A stretch of DNA of 64,000 nt from NCBI GenBank assembly GCA_019418225.1, contig DYCF01000015.1, positions 35,646-99,645 of the forward strand, written 5' to 3'. Origin of the DNA: Clostridiales bacterium. Its GTDB lineage: Bacteria; Bacillota; Clostridia; Lachnospirales; Cellulosilyticaceae. The notes under the pieces were generated by a model. The model was not told the DNA's origin and made no database searches. It saw nothing but the letters and a program-made list of their open reading frames with translations. Shown piece by piece: positions 44,811 through 53,067 of this stretch. Positions within the stretch are counted from its first letter, which is position 1; every line of letters begins with the position of its first letter. The translations under genes were made by a program, and so were the position numbers.

Positions 44811-47051
44811 CTACCTATTCATTAATGCTAGAAACTCTCCTTTATCAACTTGATTATCATATTTGGTTATATATTCTTCAATAATCTTAGCTTTTGCATT
44901 AACATAATCATTTTTTTCTTTTTTTACTCTTTTCCCTGCTATTCTAGCATTATGCTCTCTACATAAAGGAACAAACTTTTCCTTCATATTCTCAATAAAT
45001 AATTCTTTTAGCTTCATATAAAATTGGTCATTAACCTTTGATTTTAGATTATGCATGTTACATAACCAACTTGCAACTGTATCATATCTATATCTATTAT
45101 TAAATTCACTTTTTCCTATTGCATTTATTATAATTCCCCATAAACATCCAGGATTAAATTCTTTTTCTTCTGAACACTGAATACACGATAATTCATGTTG
45201 CCATAAACTTAAGTTATTCCCATTTTCACATTTTCTAGCAAATAACAATGGAAAATAAGTATTTAATAACTCATCAAATGCAATCTTCTCATTTCCAGCA
45301 CATCCAAACTCATCTGATAAACAAGTAAATTTTCCATCTAATTTTATCTGCTTAGTAAAACTTTCATTATAGGCATCATTAAATACCCTAAACCATGTTG
45401 CATCTAATGTATTTCCTGTAAACCCTAATTTATATTTTTCAAGATTTGTTCTAATACGCCACTTGGTCCTAGGACCTGCAACACCATATATATATGAAAA
45501 CCTTTCTGTAATCTTACCAATCATGTATCTTAAAATTTTATCAATACTTTCACTCTTATCAATTGTACTTAATATTTTGTTGATATCTATATATCCATCA
45601 CCTAAATGCTCTCTATCTACTATCGAATTAAAAATAGAACCTATTGTTATTGCATTAATCTCTTTAAATAAATCCCTTTGTTCAGATTCCTCTAATATCT
45701 TGCCACAAAAAACTCCAAATCTCTTTCTCATAACTTCAATACGCTTTTTAGCTAGAGTCGGATAAACATTATTTTTCTTTAATGTATTTAAAATGTCAAC
45801 CTTTTTATAAATAAAATCTATTGCTTTTCCATTTAATTCTGGTATTTGTACACCATCTATATATTTGTCTTCTGATAACAACCATTCTCTATTTTTATCA
45901 AGTATATTTGGTGAATGCTCATCTATATATGTACCAATAATATATGTCATTATATCAGGTCTTTGAGAATATAAAACTTTTATAGAATTAATGAAATCAT
46001 TTGAAGCCCCCTGATGTAATGCCTCAATAAAAAATACTGTTGTTATATCAGGATAATCAACATTAAATATCCTATTATAACGCTCTTTCAATACTGTATC
46101 ATCTAAGATTTTATCATGGTCAAGTCCATATGTATCTACTAAAATAATACTGCGTATATCTGAATGTTTTAAGACCTCCAAATATGCATCTGCAATTCTA
46201 CTTATAATCTTTACTTTTGATACTATACCTGTAAATGATTTTTTTACTTCACTTTCCTCTTCTTTTACAACCTTCAAAAATAATCCTAAAATTTCACTGT
46301 ACTCAGATGATATTTCAAAATCAAAATATAGTATATTATTTTTTTCTGATAAAATAGGTGTATTAATATACACCTTTTTTATTGTAGAAATAATTATTTC
46401 ATACATTTCTTCATACATTACTCTTAATAAGTTTTCAAAAGCTGATTCTTCTCTAGATTCTATATCATCTTCAGGATATTCTTGTGTGTACTCTTTACTA
46501 TAATACCTATTCATAATCATAAGTACATTTTTTTGAGCTTCTTTAGAAAAACAATTATATTTTATACTACTATCTTGAGTATAAAACGAATTTAAAATAT
46601 CTACAAATTCATTATATAAATCATTCAATTTTTCAACACATACATTATTATCTAAGAAGCTCAATTCATCAATATTAAAAAAATCATCTGCATGGATAAT
46701 AATAGTATCGATTTCTTCTTTATAACTATCATCATTGTATTGTTCATTCAGCCATTCAAAGCTTATTTTTTGTTCTTGGCTCATTTTTTTTATTTTTCTA
46801 AATGCCTGTGAACATTTAACACTTACAAATTCTTCTTTTGTCATTAGTTTTACGTTCACCTGAGGAATAACATTTTCCTCTCTAACCAAAAATCTATACT
46901 CTGCATATGAACGTGTAGTTTGACCTGTCCCTTCAGAATTAATTAAGTCAGGAAAATTACTAAAGGATTTAATAAATGCTGATTTTCCAGCAGCTGACTT
47001 TCCGATAACTGCAATATTAATATCTTTATTCTTCTGACTACTTTTCATCAT
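44811..47051 (-). CDS. Large P-loop GTPase-like protein paired with a caspase-like protease
   Basis: A 746-residue protein. The G1/Walker A motif GKSAAGKS is at residues 17-24, a switch-like TGQTTRSY follows near residue 42, and the G3-type DTYGLDHDK is near residue 306, an unusually long distance that indicates a large helical insertion (residues ~60-290). The C-terminal half is helical and contains a CIQC...C pair near residue 635. This layout recalls dynamin-like or NTPase switches of conflict systems. Its start overlaps the end of the caspase gene (GAGGTGATTAAAAT spans the caspase stop), so both are translated together. Likely the sensor or switch that controls the protease; inference. 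Confidence 0.75.
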   Translation of the reverse strand: MMKSSQKNKDINIAVIGKSAAGKSAFIKSFSNFPDLINSEGTGQTTRSYAEYRFLVREENVIPQVNVKLMTKEEFVSVKCSQAFRKIKKMSQEQKISFEWLNEQYNDDSYKEEIDTIIIHADDFFNIDELSFLDNNVCVEKLNDLYNEFVDILNSFYTQDSSIKYNCFSKEAQKNVLMIMNRYYSKEYTQEYPEDDIESREESAFENLLRVMYEEMYEIIISTIKKVYINTPILSEKNNILYFDFEISSEYSEILGLFLKVVKEEESEVKKSFTGIVSKVKIISRIADAYLEVLKHSDIRSIILVDTYGLDHDKILDDTVLKERYNRIFNVDYPDITTVFFIEALHQGASNDFINSIKVLYSQRPDIMTYIIGTYIDEHSPNILDKNREWLLSEDKYIDGVQIPELNGKAIDFIYKKVDILNTLKKNNVYPTLAKKRIEVMRKRFGVFCGKILEESEQRDLFKEINAITIGSIFNSIVDREHLGDGYIDINKILSTIDKSESIDKILRYMIGKITERFSYIYGVAGPRTKWRIRTNLEKYKLGFTGNTLDATWFRVFNDAYNESFTKQIKLDGKFTCLSDEFGCAGNEKIAFDELLNTYFPLLFARKCENGNNLSLWQHELSCIQCSEEKEFNPGCLWGIIINAIGKSEFNNRYRYDTVASWLCNMHNLKSKVNDQFYMKLKELFIENMKEKFVPLCREHNARIAGKRVKKEKNDYVNAKAKIIEEYITKYDNQVDKGEFLALMNR

Positions 47052-47058
47052 ATTTTAA

Positions 47059-47958
47059 TCACCTCATAATAAAACTCTCATCAATATAGTCTAATAAATA
47101 ATTCAAAAACTCTTGTTTAGATTTTAAGCCTAACTGTGTAAAACATTCTTTTAACTTATAATGCATAGAATCCCAAAAACAATATATCTCTTTTTCAATA
47201 GTTTCATAGCTGCTATGATTAGCACATAGACTATCAACTAATGAAAAACAGTCATGCTCATTCATTAATTCTTTTATCTTTTGTTCCGATTCTACAAAAT
47301 AAAACTCACCAATTAGTGAGGAATATTCCCATGGAATCTGTGTACAATTACTTGCATCAATAACCTCTCTACGCACTTTTTTAAAAATATCTTCAATCTT
47401 TACCCCTTCTTCTAACAAATGATTACACAGGCATTCTGTATACAGTCCATTTTTCCCATCTCCATCACTTGCTTTTTTACCAGGTGAAGTAGCATATGCA
47501 ATGAATGTTCCTTGTGGTGCATTAAATGCTGTCAACTTATTCTCACTATGTACCCCTCTACTATTATCTAAAAACTCCCTACAACAATCTAAGATAATAA
47601 TACATGTAAAATCTTTTTCCTTCGCAAACTTAAGCAGAAAATCAGAAATATCAACTCCCATTTCTTCTATGTTATCATAATCAATCTTTGCATCACAGGG
47701 AATCAAATAATTTCTACCATTATGCTCTATTCCATGCCCGGCATAATAAAAAAGTGCTGTATCTATTCCAAATAAATCAAAAGTAAATTTGTTTATACAG
47801 TCTTCTAATTCATATCGACTTAAGTCCTTAAATGTATGTGTATCAAATTGTGCACTTTTTAATACTTTATCCATTTTATCAACATCATTTAAGGTATTTT
47901 TTAAACTATTTATCCTTTCATAATTTGCATTTCCTACAATATACGCACGTCTATTCAC
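47059..47958 (-). CDS. Caspase-like (peptidase C14 / metacaspase) protein
   Basis: A 299-residue protein. The N-terminal ~215 residues are a caspase domain: it opens RRAYIVGNANYERINSLKNT, the catalytic His is H75 in FYYAGHG, and the catalytic Cys lies in IIILDCCREF (Cys 125 or 126, Cys126 by alignment). It also has the conserved FIAYATSPGKKASDG loop that forms the S1 pocket. The C-terminal ~80 residues are helical and probably interact with the partner. No signal peptide. It is the first gene of a two-gene operon with the GTPase. Bacterial caspases with regulatory NTPases are known parts of anti-phage cell-death systems. Confidence 0.9.
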   Translation of the reverse strand: MNRRAYIVGNANYERINSLKNTLNDVDKMDKVLKSAQFDTHTFKDLSRYELEDCINKFTFDLFGIDTALFYYAGHGIEHNGRNYLIPCDAKIDYDNIEEMGVDISDFLLKFAKEKDFTCIIILDCCREFLDNSRGVHSENKLTAFNAPQGTFIAYATSPGKKASDGDGKNGLYTECLCNHLLEEGVKIEDIFKKVRREVIDASNCTQIPWEYSSLIGEFYFVESEQKIKELMNEHDCFSLVDSLCANHSSYETIEKEIYCFWDSMHYKLKECFTQLGLKSKQEFLNYLLDYIDESFIMR

Positions 47959-48161
47959 TTCTCCTCCTCCAATTGTCTATTATTTTGTAAATAATATTTA
48001 TATTATAAAATTTTATCACTTTTTTAAGAAGTTAACAACTCCTTATAGTTGTAATATGATACATAATAATTCTTTTATCCCAATTAAGTTAACTTGCACA
48101 AAAAAAAGCACTCTAAAGCAGAGCACTCCTGTGTATTTTTTTAATTTCTCATAAAATCACA
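47959..48161. other. Leader region of the caspase operon and end of cassette III
   Basis: AT-rich DNA containing an imperfect hairpin with an A/T tract at 48097-48129 and the sequence TAATTTCTCATAAAA that is shared with the end of cassette II. It should hold the promoter of the caspase gene. No small ORF is seen. Confidence 0.45.
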
Positions 48162-48215
48162 AAAACCCCCGAACCTAGATTTCTCTAAGTTCGAGGGTTT
48201 AGTTCATGGAGGTGA
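48162..48215. repeat. Right attachment site (att D) at the tmRNA gene
   Basis: Identical over 54 bases to 27533-27586. It contains the functional terminator of tmRNA and the last nine bases of the tmRNA gene. The core TTCATGGAGGTGA is at 48203-48215. Confidence 0.88.
48165..48200 (-). terminator. tmRNA terminator
   Basis: AACCCTCGAACTTAG and CTAGGTTCGGGGGTTTTT form a stem of ~13 bp with T run on the minus strand, directly after the tmRNA 3' end. Confidence 0.85.
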
Positions 48216-48554
48216 GGAGAATCGAACTCCTGTCCGAAAGCCCATATAGCGTGGTCTCTACCATCATATTCTTTGTTTTAACATTCCCTCCATCTAACGC
48301 CCAAAGACAGGCTTTAGATTTCAGTAGCTTCATAGTATTCACGTTGCCTCAAAGCTTTGGCAGGTGAAGGGTCCGCAAGTCGAAGCCCGGATCTAGGTTG
48401 CGGAAGACCTAGGCGGACTGCATGCCAATATTAGGCAGCGATTGCTAAATTGTCGTTAGCGTTTATTTTAAGTGCCAGCTTTTAACGTAGACTCCGGCGT
48501 TCTACGGATGGCTGCCCCAGTAGATGTGACCCCCGTCGAAACCAGTGCACCCCC
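48207..48554 (-). ncRNA. ssrA: tmRNA (SsrA)
   Basis: A 348-base transfer-messenger RNA that rescues stalled ribosomes together with SmpB. Its 5' end GGGGGTGCACTGGTTTCGAC (48554-48535) and 3' end CACCTCCA (48214-48207) pair as the acceptor stem, and GGAGTTCGATTCTCC forms the T-arm. The CCA end is not encoded. The tag-coding part at 48431-48460 reads ANDNLAIAA then stop, similar to Clostridial tags. smpB lies 130 bp upstream. Its 3' end is the insertion target of the island at 27.5-48.2 kb. Confidence 0.96.
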
Positions 48555-48686
48555 TTATCATAAACAAAACGGTGTTTTATTAAAAACGCTCATTTTGCTG
48601 AAATAAGTGCCAAACGCTACGCAAGGCATTCTCTTATTTCTAATAAGGTCTGTGTTTGGTTTAACGGCCAGTCGACTATCTGGCAG

Positions 48687-49157
48687 TTAGATATTTTTGA
48701 TTTTAAACTCACGTTCATTTGCACGACGGACATCTTTTTTAGCGATGTCTTGACGTTTATCATGAAGTTTTTTACCACGCGCTAGACCAAACTCTACCTT
48801 TACAAGGCTTCCTTTGATGTAGACTCTCATTGGTACAAGTGTCATACCTTTTTGAGTGGTTTCTCCTATGAGTTTATTAATCTCTTTTTTGTGAAGTAAA
48901 AGCTTACGTGTACGTAATGGCTCTTTATTGAAGATATTACCATGATCATATGGGTTAATATGCATGTTATAAATAAATGCTTCACTGTTTTTGATCTTGA
49001 TAAAACTTTCTTTGATTGAGCAGCTTCCTTGACGAATAGATTTTACTTCAGTTCCTGCAAGTACAATACCTGCTTCGTAAACTTCTTCGATAAAATAGTC
49101 ATGATTTGCTTTTTTATTGTTGGCAATTACTTTAAAGCCTGTTCTATCCTTAGCCAT
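48687..49157 (-). CDS. smpB: SsrA-binding protein SmpB
   Basis: A 156-residue RNA-binding protein required for tmRNA action on stalled ribosomes. Landmarks: NNKKANHDYFIEEVYEAGIV, LAGTEVKSIR, SLVKVEFGLARGKKLHDKRQ and the basic C-terminal tail KRQDIAKKDVRRANEREF, which inserts into the mRNA channel. The position directly before ssrA on the same strand is typical. AGGAAGGAGCACACC precedes the ATG. It is followed by tmRNA without a terminator in between. Confidence 0.97.
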   Translation of the reverse strand: MAKDRTGFKVIANNKKANHDYFIEEVYEAGIVLAGTEVKSIRQGSCSIKESFIKIKNSEAFIYNMHINPYDHGNIFNKEPLRTRKLLLHKKEINKLIGETTQKGMTLVPMRVYIKGSLVKVEFGLARGKKLHDKRQDIAKKDVRRANEREFKIKNI

Positions 49158-49325
49158 GGTGTGCTCCTTCCTTCACAAATTATACCCAAAGAATTGCTGT
49201 TTTAAACAGCCTTCCTTAAATATCTGTTCCTTATTATATCATACTTTTTCACTTTTGCAAGTGTGTAGTTGTCATAATTCTTTAAACTTGTAGTTTAACG
49301 TTATTTTTAATAACGCACCTAATCC

Positions 49326-49544
49326 TTAGAAATCATCGCTATATCTTTGAATGAGATCTTCAATACTTCCTTTACAACGGCTTCCTTTACAGCAGCCTGT
49401 CATTGCCCCTGTTGACGCTTTAACACGTTCAAGTGTTGTTGCACCACTTTTAATAGCTTCTTTAATTGTATGACGTGTTACTTGTCTACATGGACATGTT
49501 TTTGTTAAACGGTCCTTAATTAATTCTTCATTAATATTACTCAT
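49326..49544 (-). CDS. BFD-like [2Fe-2S] binding domain protein
   Basis: A 72-residue protein with C-P-C near residues 17-19 and C-x-C-C-type cysteines (GCCKGSRC) near residues 52-58, the ligand pattern of BFD-like domains. The frame extends to 49637, but its upstream part reads through the hairpin at 49586-49645; the ATG at 49544 with AGAGGAGAGGG is the likely start. It follows another BFD-like gene and the flavoprotein gene, all in one direction, so they probably act together in electron transfer. Confidence 0.78.
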   Translation of the reverse strand: MSNINEELIKDRLTKTCPCRQVTRHTIKEAIKSGATTLERVKASTGAMTGCCKGSRCKGSIEDLIQRYSDDF

Positions 49545-49585
49545 TATGCCCTCTCCTCTTTCATCCAATTTTTCAAACAAATGCT

Positions 49586-49645
49586 TAAGCGTAACGCTAC
49601 CTAAAAGCAGTGTTTTAAAAACTTCTTTAGGTAGCATTACGCTTA
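49586..49645 (-). promoter_or_regulatory. Long stem-loop between two BFD-like genes
   Basis: Arms of 20 bases (TAAGCGTAACGCTACCTAAA and TTTAGGTAGCATTACGCTTA) pair with a single mismatch, loop of 20 bases. There is no T run after it on the minus strand, so it may be an mRNA processing or stability structure, not a terminator. Confidence 0.6.
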
Positions 49646-49657
49646 TGCCTTTAGCAA

Positions 49658-49834
49658 TTATTTATTGCTTTCAATAAGCTCTTGGATTTTTTTAGCACAT
49701 CTGCCGCCTCTGCAAGCGCCTGTAGCTGCACCAGTTGTTTCTTTTACTTTATCTAATGTATCTGCACCATTTTTGATTGCGTCTACGATTGTTTCCTCTG
49801 TGATTTTTTTACATAAACATACTACTGTACTCAT
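49658..49834 (-). CDS. BFD-like [2Fe-2S] binding domain protein
   Basis: A 58-residue protein, too short for the usual gene cut-off. It reads MSTVVCLCKKITEETIVDAI, then KNGADTLDKVKETTGAATGA and CRGGRCAKKI, with the four cysteines (residues 6, 8, 41, 46) of a BFD-like [2Fe-2S] domain. It is very similar to the protein at 5559-5741. GAGAGGAATTAAGCAA precedes the ATG. It lies 82 bp after the flavoprotein gene and before a second BFD-like gene. Confidence 0.8.
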   Translation of the reverse strand: MSTVVCLCKKITEETIVDAIKNGADTLDKVKETTGAATGACRGGRCAKKIQELIESNK

Positions 49835-49915
49835 TTGCTTAATTCCTCTCCGTATTGTCTCATTATATTTCTTTCTCTCTATGCTCTCTAAAAGGCATGA
49901 TGCCCTCTCAAGTAG

Positions 49916-51253
49916 CTATGCTTGTAAAGCTTTTAACGCTACTTGGTTAAGAAGTCCCCAAGGTTTGTTGAAATGTGGTTGGAAGAAGAAGTCTGTAAGT
50001 GCTAATTCTTCTACTGTCATTTTATTTTGAATCACTACTGAAAGTGTATTCATCATTTCTGTTAAATCATATTTAGATACAATTTGACCACCTACGATAC
50101 GTCTGCTCTCTGCATCATATACAATTTTTAATGTTACAGGGTCAAATGTAAGCATGAATTCTGGTCTATGATTTTCTGTGATTTCGCTTGATGCAATATT
50201 CATAGATGTTGTTGCACGTGCCACATCTTCTGTCATACCTGTTGAAGCAATATTTAAGTCATAAATTTTAATACCTGATGTCCCTTGTGTCCCCATGTAT
50301 TTTAATTTTTTCTCAACTAAATTATGTGCAATAATCGTTCCCATGCGTACTGCATTTGTTGCAAGTGGAATATAACGTTTGTCTTCTGCTGGATTGTAGC
50401 GTACCATACAGCAATCTCCTGCTGCGAAAACGTCTTTTTCACTTGTTTCCATGTAATCATCAATTACGATGGCACCGCTTGGAAGTGTTTCTAATTTATC
50501 TTTTACGAGTGCTGTATTTGGTTTAAATCCGATGCATAATACAACAAGATCAGCTTCATAAGCCCCTTTGTCTGTTACTACTTTGCAAACTTTACCGTCA
50601 TTTGCTTCAAAGTTTTGTACCTTCTCACCTAAAGCAAGTTTGATGCCATGTGATGTGAAAGCTTCTTCTGCCTTATCTGTAAATGTTTTATCAAGATATT
50701 TGCTCATGATACGTGGTTCTGCATCAATAAGTGTAATATCTTTTCCTTTCATTTCAAAAGCTTCAGCAAGTTCTACACCAATGTAACCTGCACCTACTAC
50801 AACTACTTTACTTGCTTCTTTTGCTTTTGCAATGATTCTTTGTGCATGATTATAGTTTTTACAAAGCTCAATGTTTTCTGATTCAATCCCTGGAATTGGT
50901 GGGATAATTGGCCATGACCCCATTGTTAAAATCAGTTTATCATAGCTGTCTGTAAAACTTTCACCTGTTGTTAAATCTTTAACCTCAACTTGTTTGTTTT
51001 GGAAGTCAATATTCGTTACATCATGCTCCATTTTTGTAACAACACCAAGCTCAGCAAGCCCTGCTGGTGAGTTATAGAATAAGCTTTCTGTTGTAGGAAT
51101 TACCCCACCTACATTAAGTGCAATACCACATGATAAGAATGAGATATTATTATTTCTCTCATATACTGTTACTTCTGCATCTTTATGAAGTGCTTTTGTA
51201 TTTACAATTGCAGCTGTTCCTGCATGTGTACAGCCGATAACGATAACTTTCAT
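49916..51253 (-). CDS. FAD-dependent NADH oxidase / CoA-disulfide reductase family protein
   Basis: A 445-residue flavoprotein with the N-terminal FAD-binding strand KVIVIGCTHAGTAA, redox Cys in NNISFLSCGIAL near residue 43, the NAD(P)H site VVVVGAGYIGVELAEAF near residue 155, and the second FAD motif DVFAAGDCC near residue 280, followed by the dimerisation domain. This matches water-forming NADH oxidases (Nox) and CoA-disulfide reductases, which protect anaerobes from oxygen and re-oxidise NADH. AGGAGGCAGAAAA precedes the ATG. The next two genes encode small [2Fe-2S] proteins. Confidence 0.9.
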   Translation of the reverse strand: MKVIVIGCTHAGTAAIVNTKALHKDAEVTVYERNNNISFLSCGIALNVGGVIPTTESLFYNSPAGLAELGVVTKMEHDVTNIDFQNKQVEVKDLTTGESFTDSYDKLILTMGSWPIIPPIPGIESENIELCKNYNHAQRIIAKAKEASKVVVVGAGYIGVELAEAFEMKGKDITLIDAEPRIMSKYLDKTFTDKAEEAFTSHGIKLALGEKVQNFEANDGKVCKVVTDKGAYEADLVVLCIGFKPNTALVKDKLETLPSGAIVIDDYMETSEKDVFAAGDCCMVRYNPAEDKRYIPLATNAVRMGTIIAHNLVEKKLKYMGTQGTSGIKIYDLNIASTGMTEDVARATTSMNIASSEITENHRPEFMLTFDPVTLKIVYDAESRRIVGGQIVSKYDLTEMMNTLSVVIQNKMTVEELALTDFFFQPHFNKPWGLLNQVALKALQA

Positions 51254-51475
51254 TTTTCTGCCTCCTGTGTGAGATCTATTTTTTTATATACTAAACTTAT
51301 ATAGCTAACTTCTCACGATTAGTTTGTACGAATCTAGATATAATATACTACCTCGGATAATTATTATCAACTAAAAAATTTTATTTTTAAATAGCAAAAT
51401 TTGTTAGATTATTAACGATTCTCTAACAAACACCTGATAGCTCTATCTATTTCACACCTATATACAGCCTAACAA
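51254..51475. other. Promoter region of the flavoprotein operon
   Basis: An AT-rich stretch between the flavoprotein start and the terminator of the neighbouring gene. No clear operator, riboswitch or small ORF was found. Confidence 0.35.
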
Positions 51476-51520
51476 AAAAAGTTGCTACCCTAACTTTATG
51501 CTAGTGTAACAACTTTTTAT
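51476..51520 (-). terminator. Terminator after the 126-residue membrane protein gene
   Basis: AAAAAGTTGCTAC and GTGTAACAACTTTTT form an imperfect stem of ~13 bp; T run on the minus strand. Confidence 0.65.
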
Positions 51521-51598
51521 ACCCTTTTAAGACTTTACGTCATATACTTCTTTTTTAATATCCAAACAATTAGTGTGTTCATCTAATATAATGCAACT

Positions 51599-51979
51599 TT
51601 ATCTACTTTCAATCATTCGTTTATTATATGTATTGGCTAAAGCATACATTTCTCCCATACAAATAAAAGTAAACCATAGACTTTCCTGGTCGACACGAAT
51701 CAAGGCACCTAAAAGCTGTACAACACTAATAAGCCCTAAGCAAATGGTTCCTATTTTTAAAATTTTAAAGAATAGCGGCTCACTCATATGTAACTTTTTC
51801 TTTAAAACTTTCAAGAATCGATGCACTAAAATAAAGGCAAGTATAAAAAACATGATGCTATAAAATATACCTATCATTGTTATCTTATTTCCTGCCTTTT
51901 CAACTAATGCATATGTTCCTAATGTAACCATTCCTATGATAAGTATTAATCTTTGTAATAACCTCATCATACAATCCAT
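51599..51979 (-). CDS. Small integral membrane protein of unknown function
   Basis: A 126-residue protein with about four hydrophobic segments (near residues 8-25, 34-53, 75-92 and 100-115). It has no recognised family. GGGGGAGACAAA precedes the ATG. It is single-standing between the flavoprotein operon and a small peptide gene; function unknown. Confidence 0.6.
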   Translation of the reverse strand: MDCMMRLLQRLILIIGMVTLGTYALVEKAGNKITMIGIFYSIMFFILAFILVHRFLKVLKKKLHMSEPLFFKILKIGTICLGLISVVQLLGALIRVDQESLWFTFICMGEMYALANTYNKRMIESR

Positions 51980-52094
51980 TTTGTCTCCCCCTAAAACAAT
52001 CCTTTGTTATTTTCTAAATTATACATTCTTACTGTATCACCCGCTCTTTATACTTGCAATAGACGTTTTGCCCTTTATCTGTATAAAAATATGT

Positions 52095-52175
52095 CTATAT
52101 TGCCTTTAAATAAATGATACATAATACAATTAACATCAATAATAAATAATTCATATACCTACGTAATGTCATCAT
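52095..52175 (-). CDS. 26-residue membrane peptide
   Basis: A very small ORF with a strong ribosome binding site GAAGGAGAGG before ATGATG. It encodes MMTLRRYMNYLLLMLIVLCI followed by a short polar end, a single transmembrane segment with a basic N-terminus. It follows the amidase gene by ~100 bp. Small single-span peptides of this kind may be type I toxin-like or regulatory; no antisense RNA is obvious. Confidence 0.5.
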   Translation of the reverse strand: MMTLRRYMNYLLLMLIVLCIIYLKAI

Positions 52176-52273
52176 TATTCCTCTCCTTCATATTGCTCTA
52201 TTTTATAAACTCCCTCTTCTTCATGCAATAGGAGAACCATGGTAATCTGCCATAGCCTTAGAGCGGAACAATA

Positions 52274-52915
52274 TTACAGCTTCTTGTAAGCTTCTTCCAC
52301 CTGCTGCTTAAATGTATCCCAATGTCCTAAAATCTGTCTTGGACATTCCTTGCCACTAAAATCTTTATGCGTTTTTACATTTTCAATAGGAATATTATAC
52401 GTTTTCATCAAATAAGCAATAAGCCGTATCGCATGTTCTTCTGCCTGCTTTATATCCCCTGATTCACATATTTCAATCCCTATACCATATTGATTGCCTA
52501 AACCATTTCCTGCATGAAAGGCCACTTCCGTTACTGGAATTGCTTCTATGATTTCCGCATCATCCACTACAATATTCCAAGATGTACTTGCTGTATTGTT
52601 GGGATTACTTAAATAATCCCTCTCATTTTGCGCGGTGCTATTTTCATTGGCCGTATTATGAACCACAATATACTTAATCTTTCGCTTATTACCTGGTCTC
52701 TTATTAGATATTGGCAGTGTATCGACGCTATAAGGTATTCCCAAGGCCTCACTCACCACTTCCCCTTCTAAAGGCTTCTGGAAAATCCCCATATTCGTAA
52801 ATAAACTTTCAATCTCCTGAAATTTTTCATTTCCCTTAGGTAAAAGTATTCCTACGCACCCTAACATCAAGGTAAGAAAAATCATCATCTTTACAACTTT
52901 ATTTATAAACTTCAC
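52274..52915 (-). CDS. N-acetylmuramoyl-L-alanine amidase (Amidase_2)
   Basis: A 213-residue exported enzyme that cuts peptidoglycan between muramic acid and the peptide. After an N-terminal signal/anchor (residues ~8-25), the Amidase_2 domain has KYIVVHNTANEN (zinc His), WNIVVDDAEI, AFHAGNG (second His), GIGIEICESGD and THKDFSGKECP (third ligand). It starts with GTG, with GGGGA seven bases before. Immediately after its stop the same frame stays open for ~30 codons, which looks incidental. Confidence 0.9.
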   Translation of the reverse strand: MKFINKVVKMMIFLTLMLGCVGILLPKGNEKFQEIESLFTNMGIFQKPLEGEVVSEALGIPYSVDTLPISNKRPGNKRKIKYIVVHNTANENSTAQNERDYLSNPNNTASTSWNIVVDDAEIIEAIPVTEVAFHAGNGLGNQYGIGIEICESGDIKQAEEHAIRLIAYLMKTYNIPIENVKTHKDFSGKECPRQILGHWDTFKQQVEEAYKKL

Positions 52916-53022
52916 GCTAAATCCCCTACTCCTTATGTCTATTTTTATTCTTTTTCTCTGTACTCCCTCAATTACACCATAATTTGCTCAAATATTCAAT
53001 CTGTAAAACTAGGAAGATTAAC

Positions 53023-53061
53023 GCAAAAAAGGTCAGGCAACCTTTCATTACCTGACCTTTT
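53023..53061 (-). terminator. rnr terminator
   Basis: AAAAAGGTCAGG and CCTGACCTTTT stem, T run on the minus strand, just after the rnr stop. Confidence 0.85.
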
Positions 53062-53067
53062 CAGTCT

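Larger units (their letters stand above)
35252..48215. mobile_element. Cassette III: integrative element with recombinase and protease-GTPase cargo
   Basis: A 13-kb element between att C and the tmRNA gene. It contains a DUF2971 protein, a serine recombinase split by a group II intron, a DUF927 helicase, a ribbon-helix-helix protein, several unknown small genes, a DUF1643 protein and the GTPase-caspase pair. Only this cassette encodes a recombinase, so it may have mobilised the other two. Confidence 0.65.

Noticed and set aside
48097..48129. Strong terminator hairpin left of the tmRNA repeat
   Set aside because: The GCACTCT/AGAGCACT halves do not pair cleanly; only a weak imperfect stem results.
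52181..52273. Possible 21-40 residue ORF between the amidase and the 26-residue peptide
   Set aside because: Frame stays open after the amidase stop but no ribosome binding site fits a start codon; it may only provide the ribosome binding site of the next peptide.
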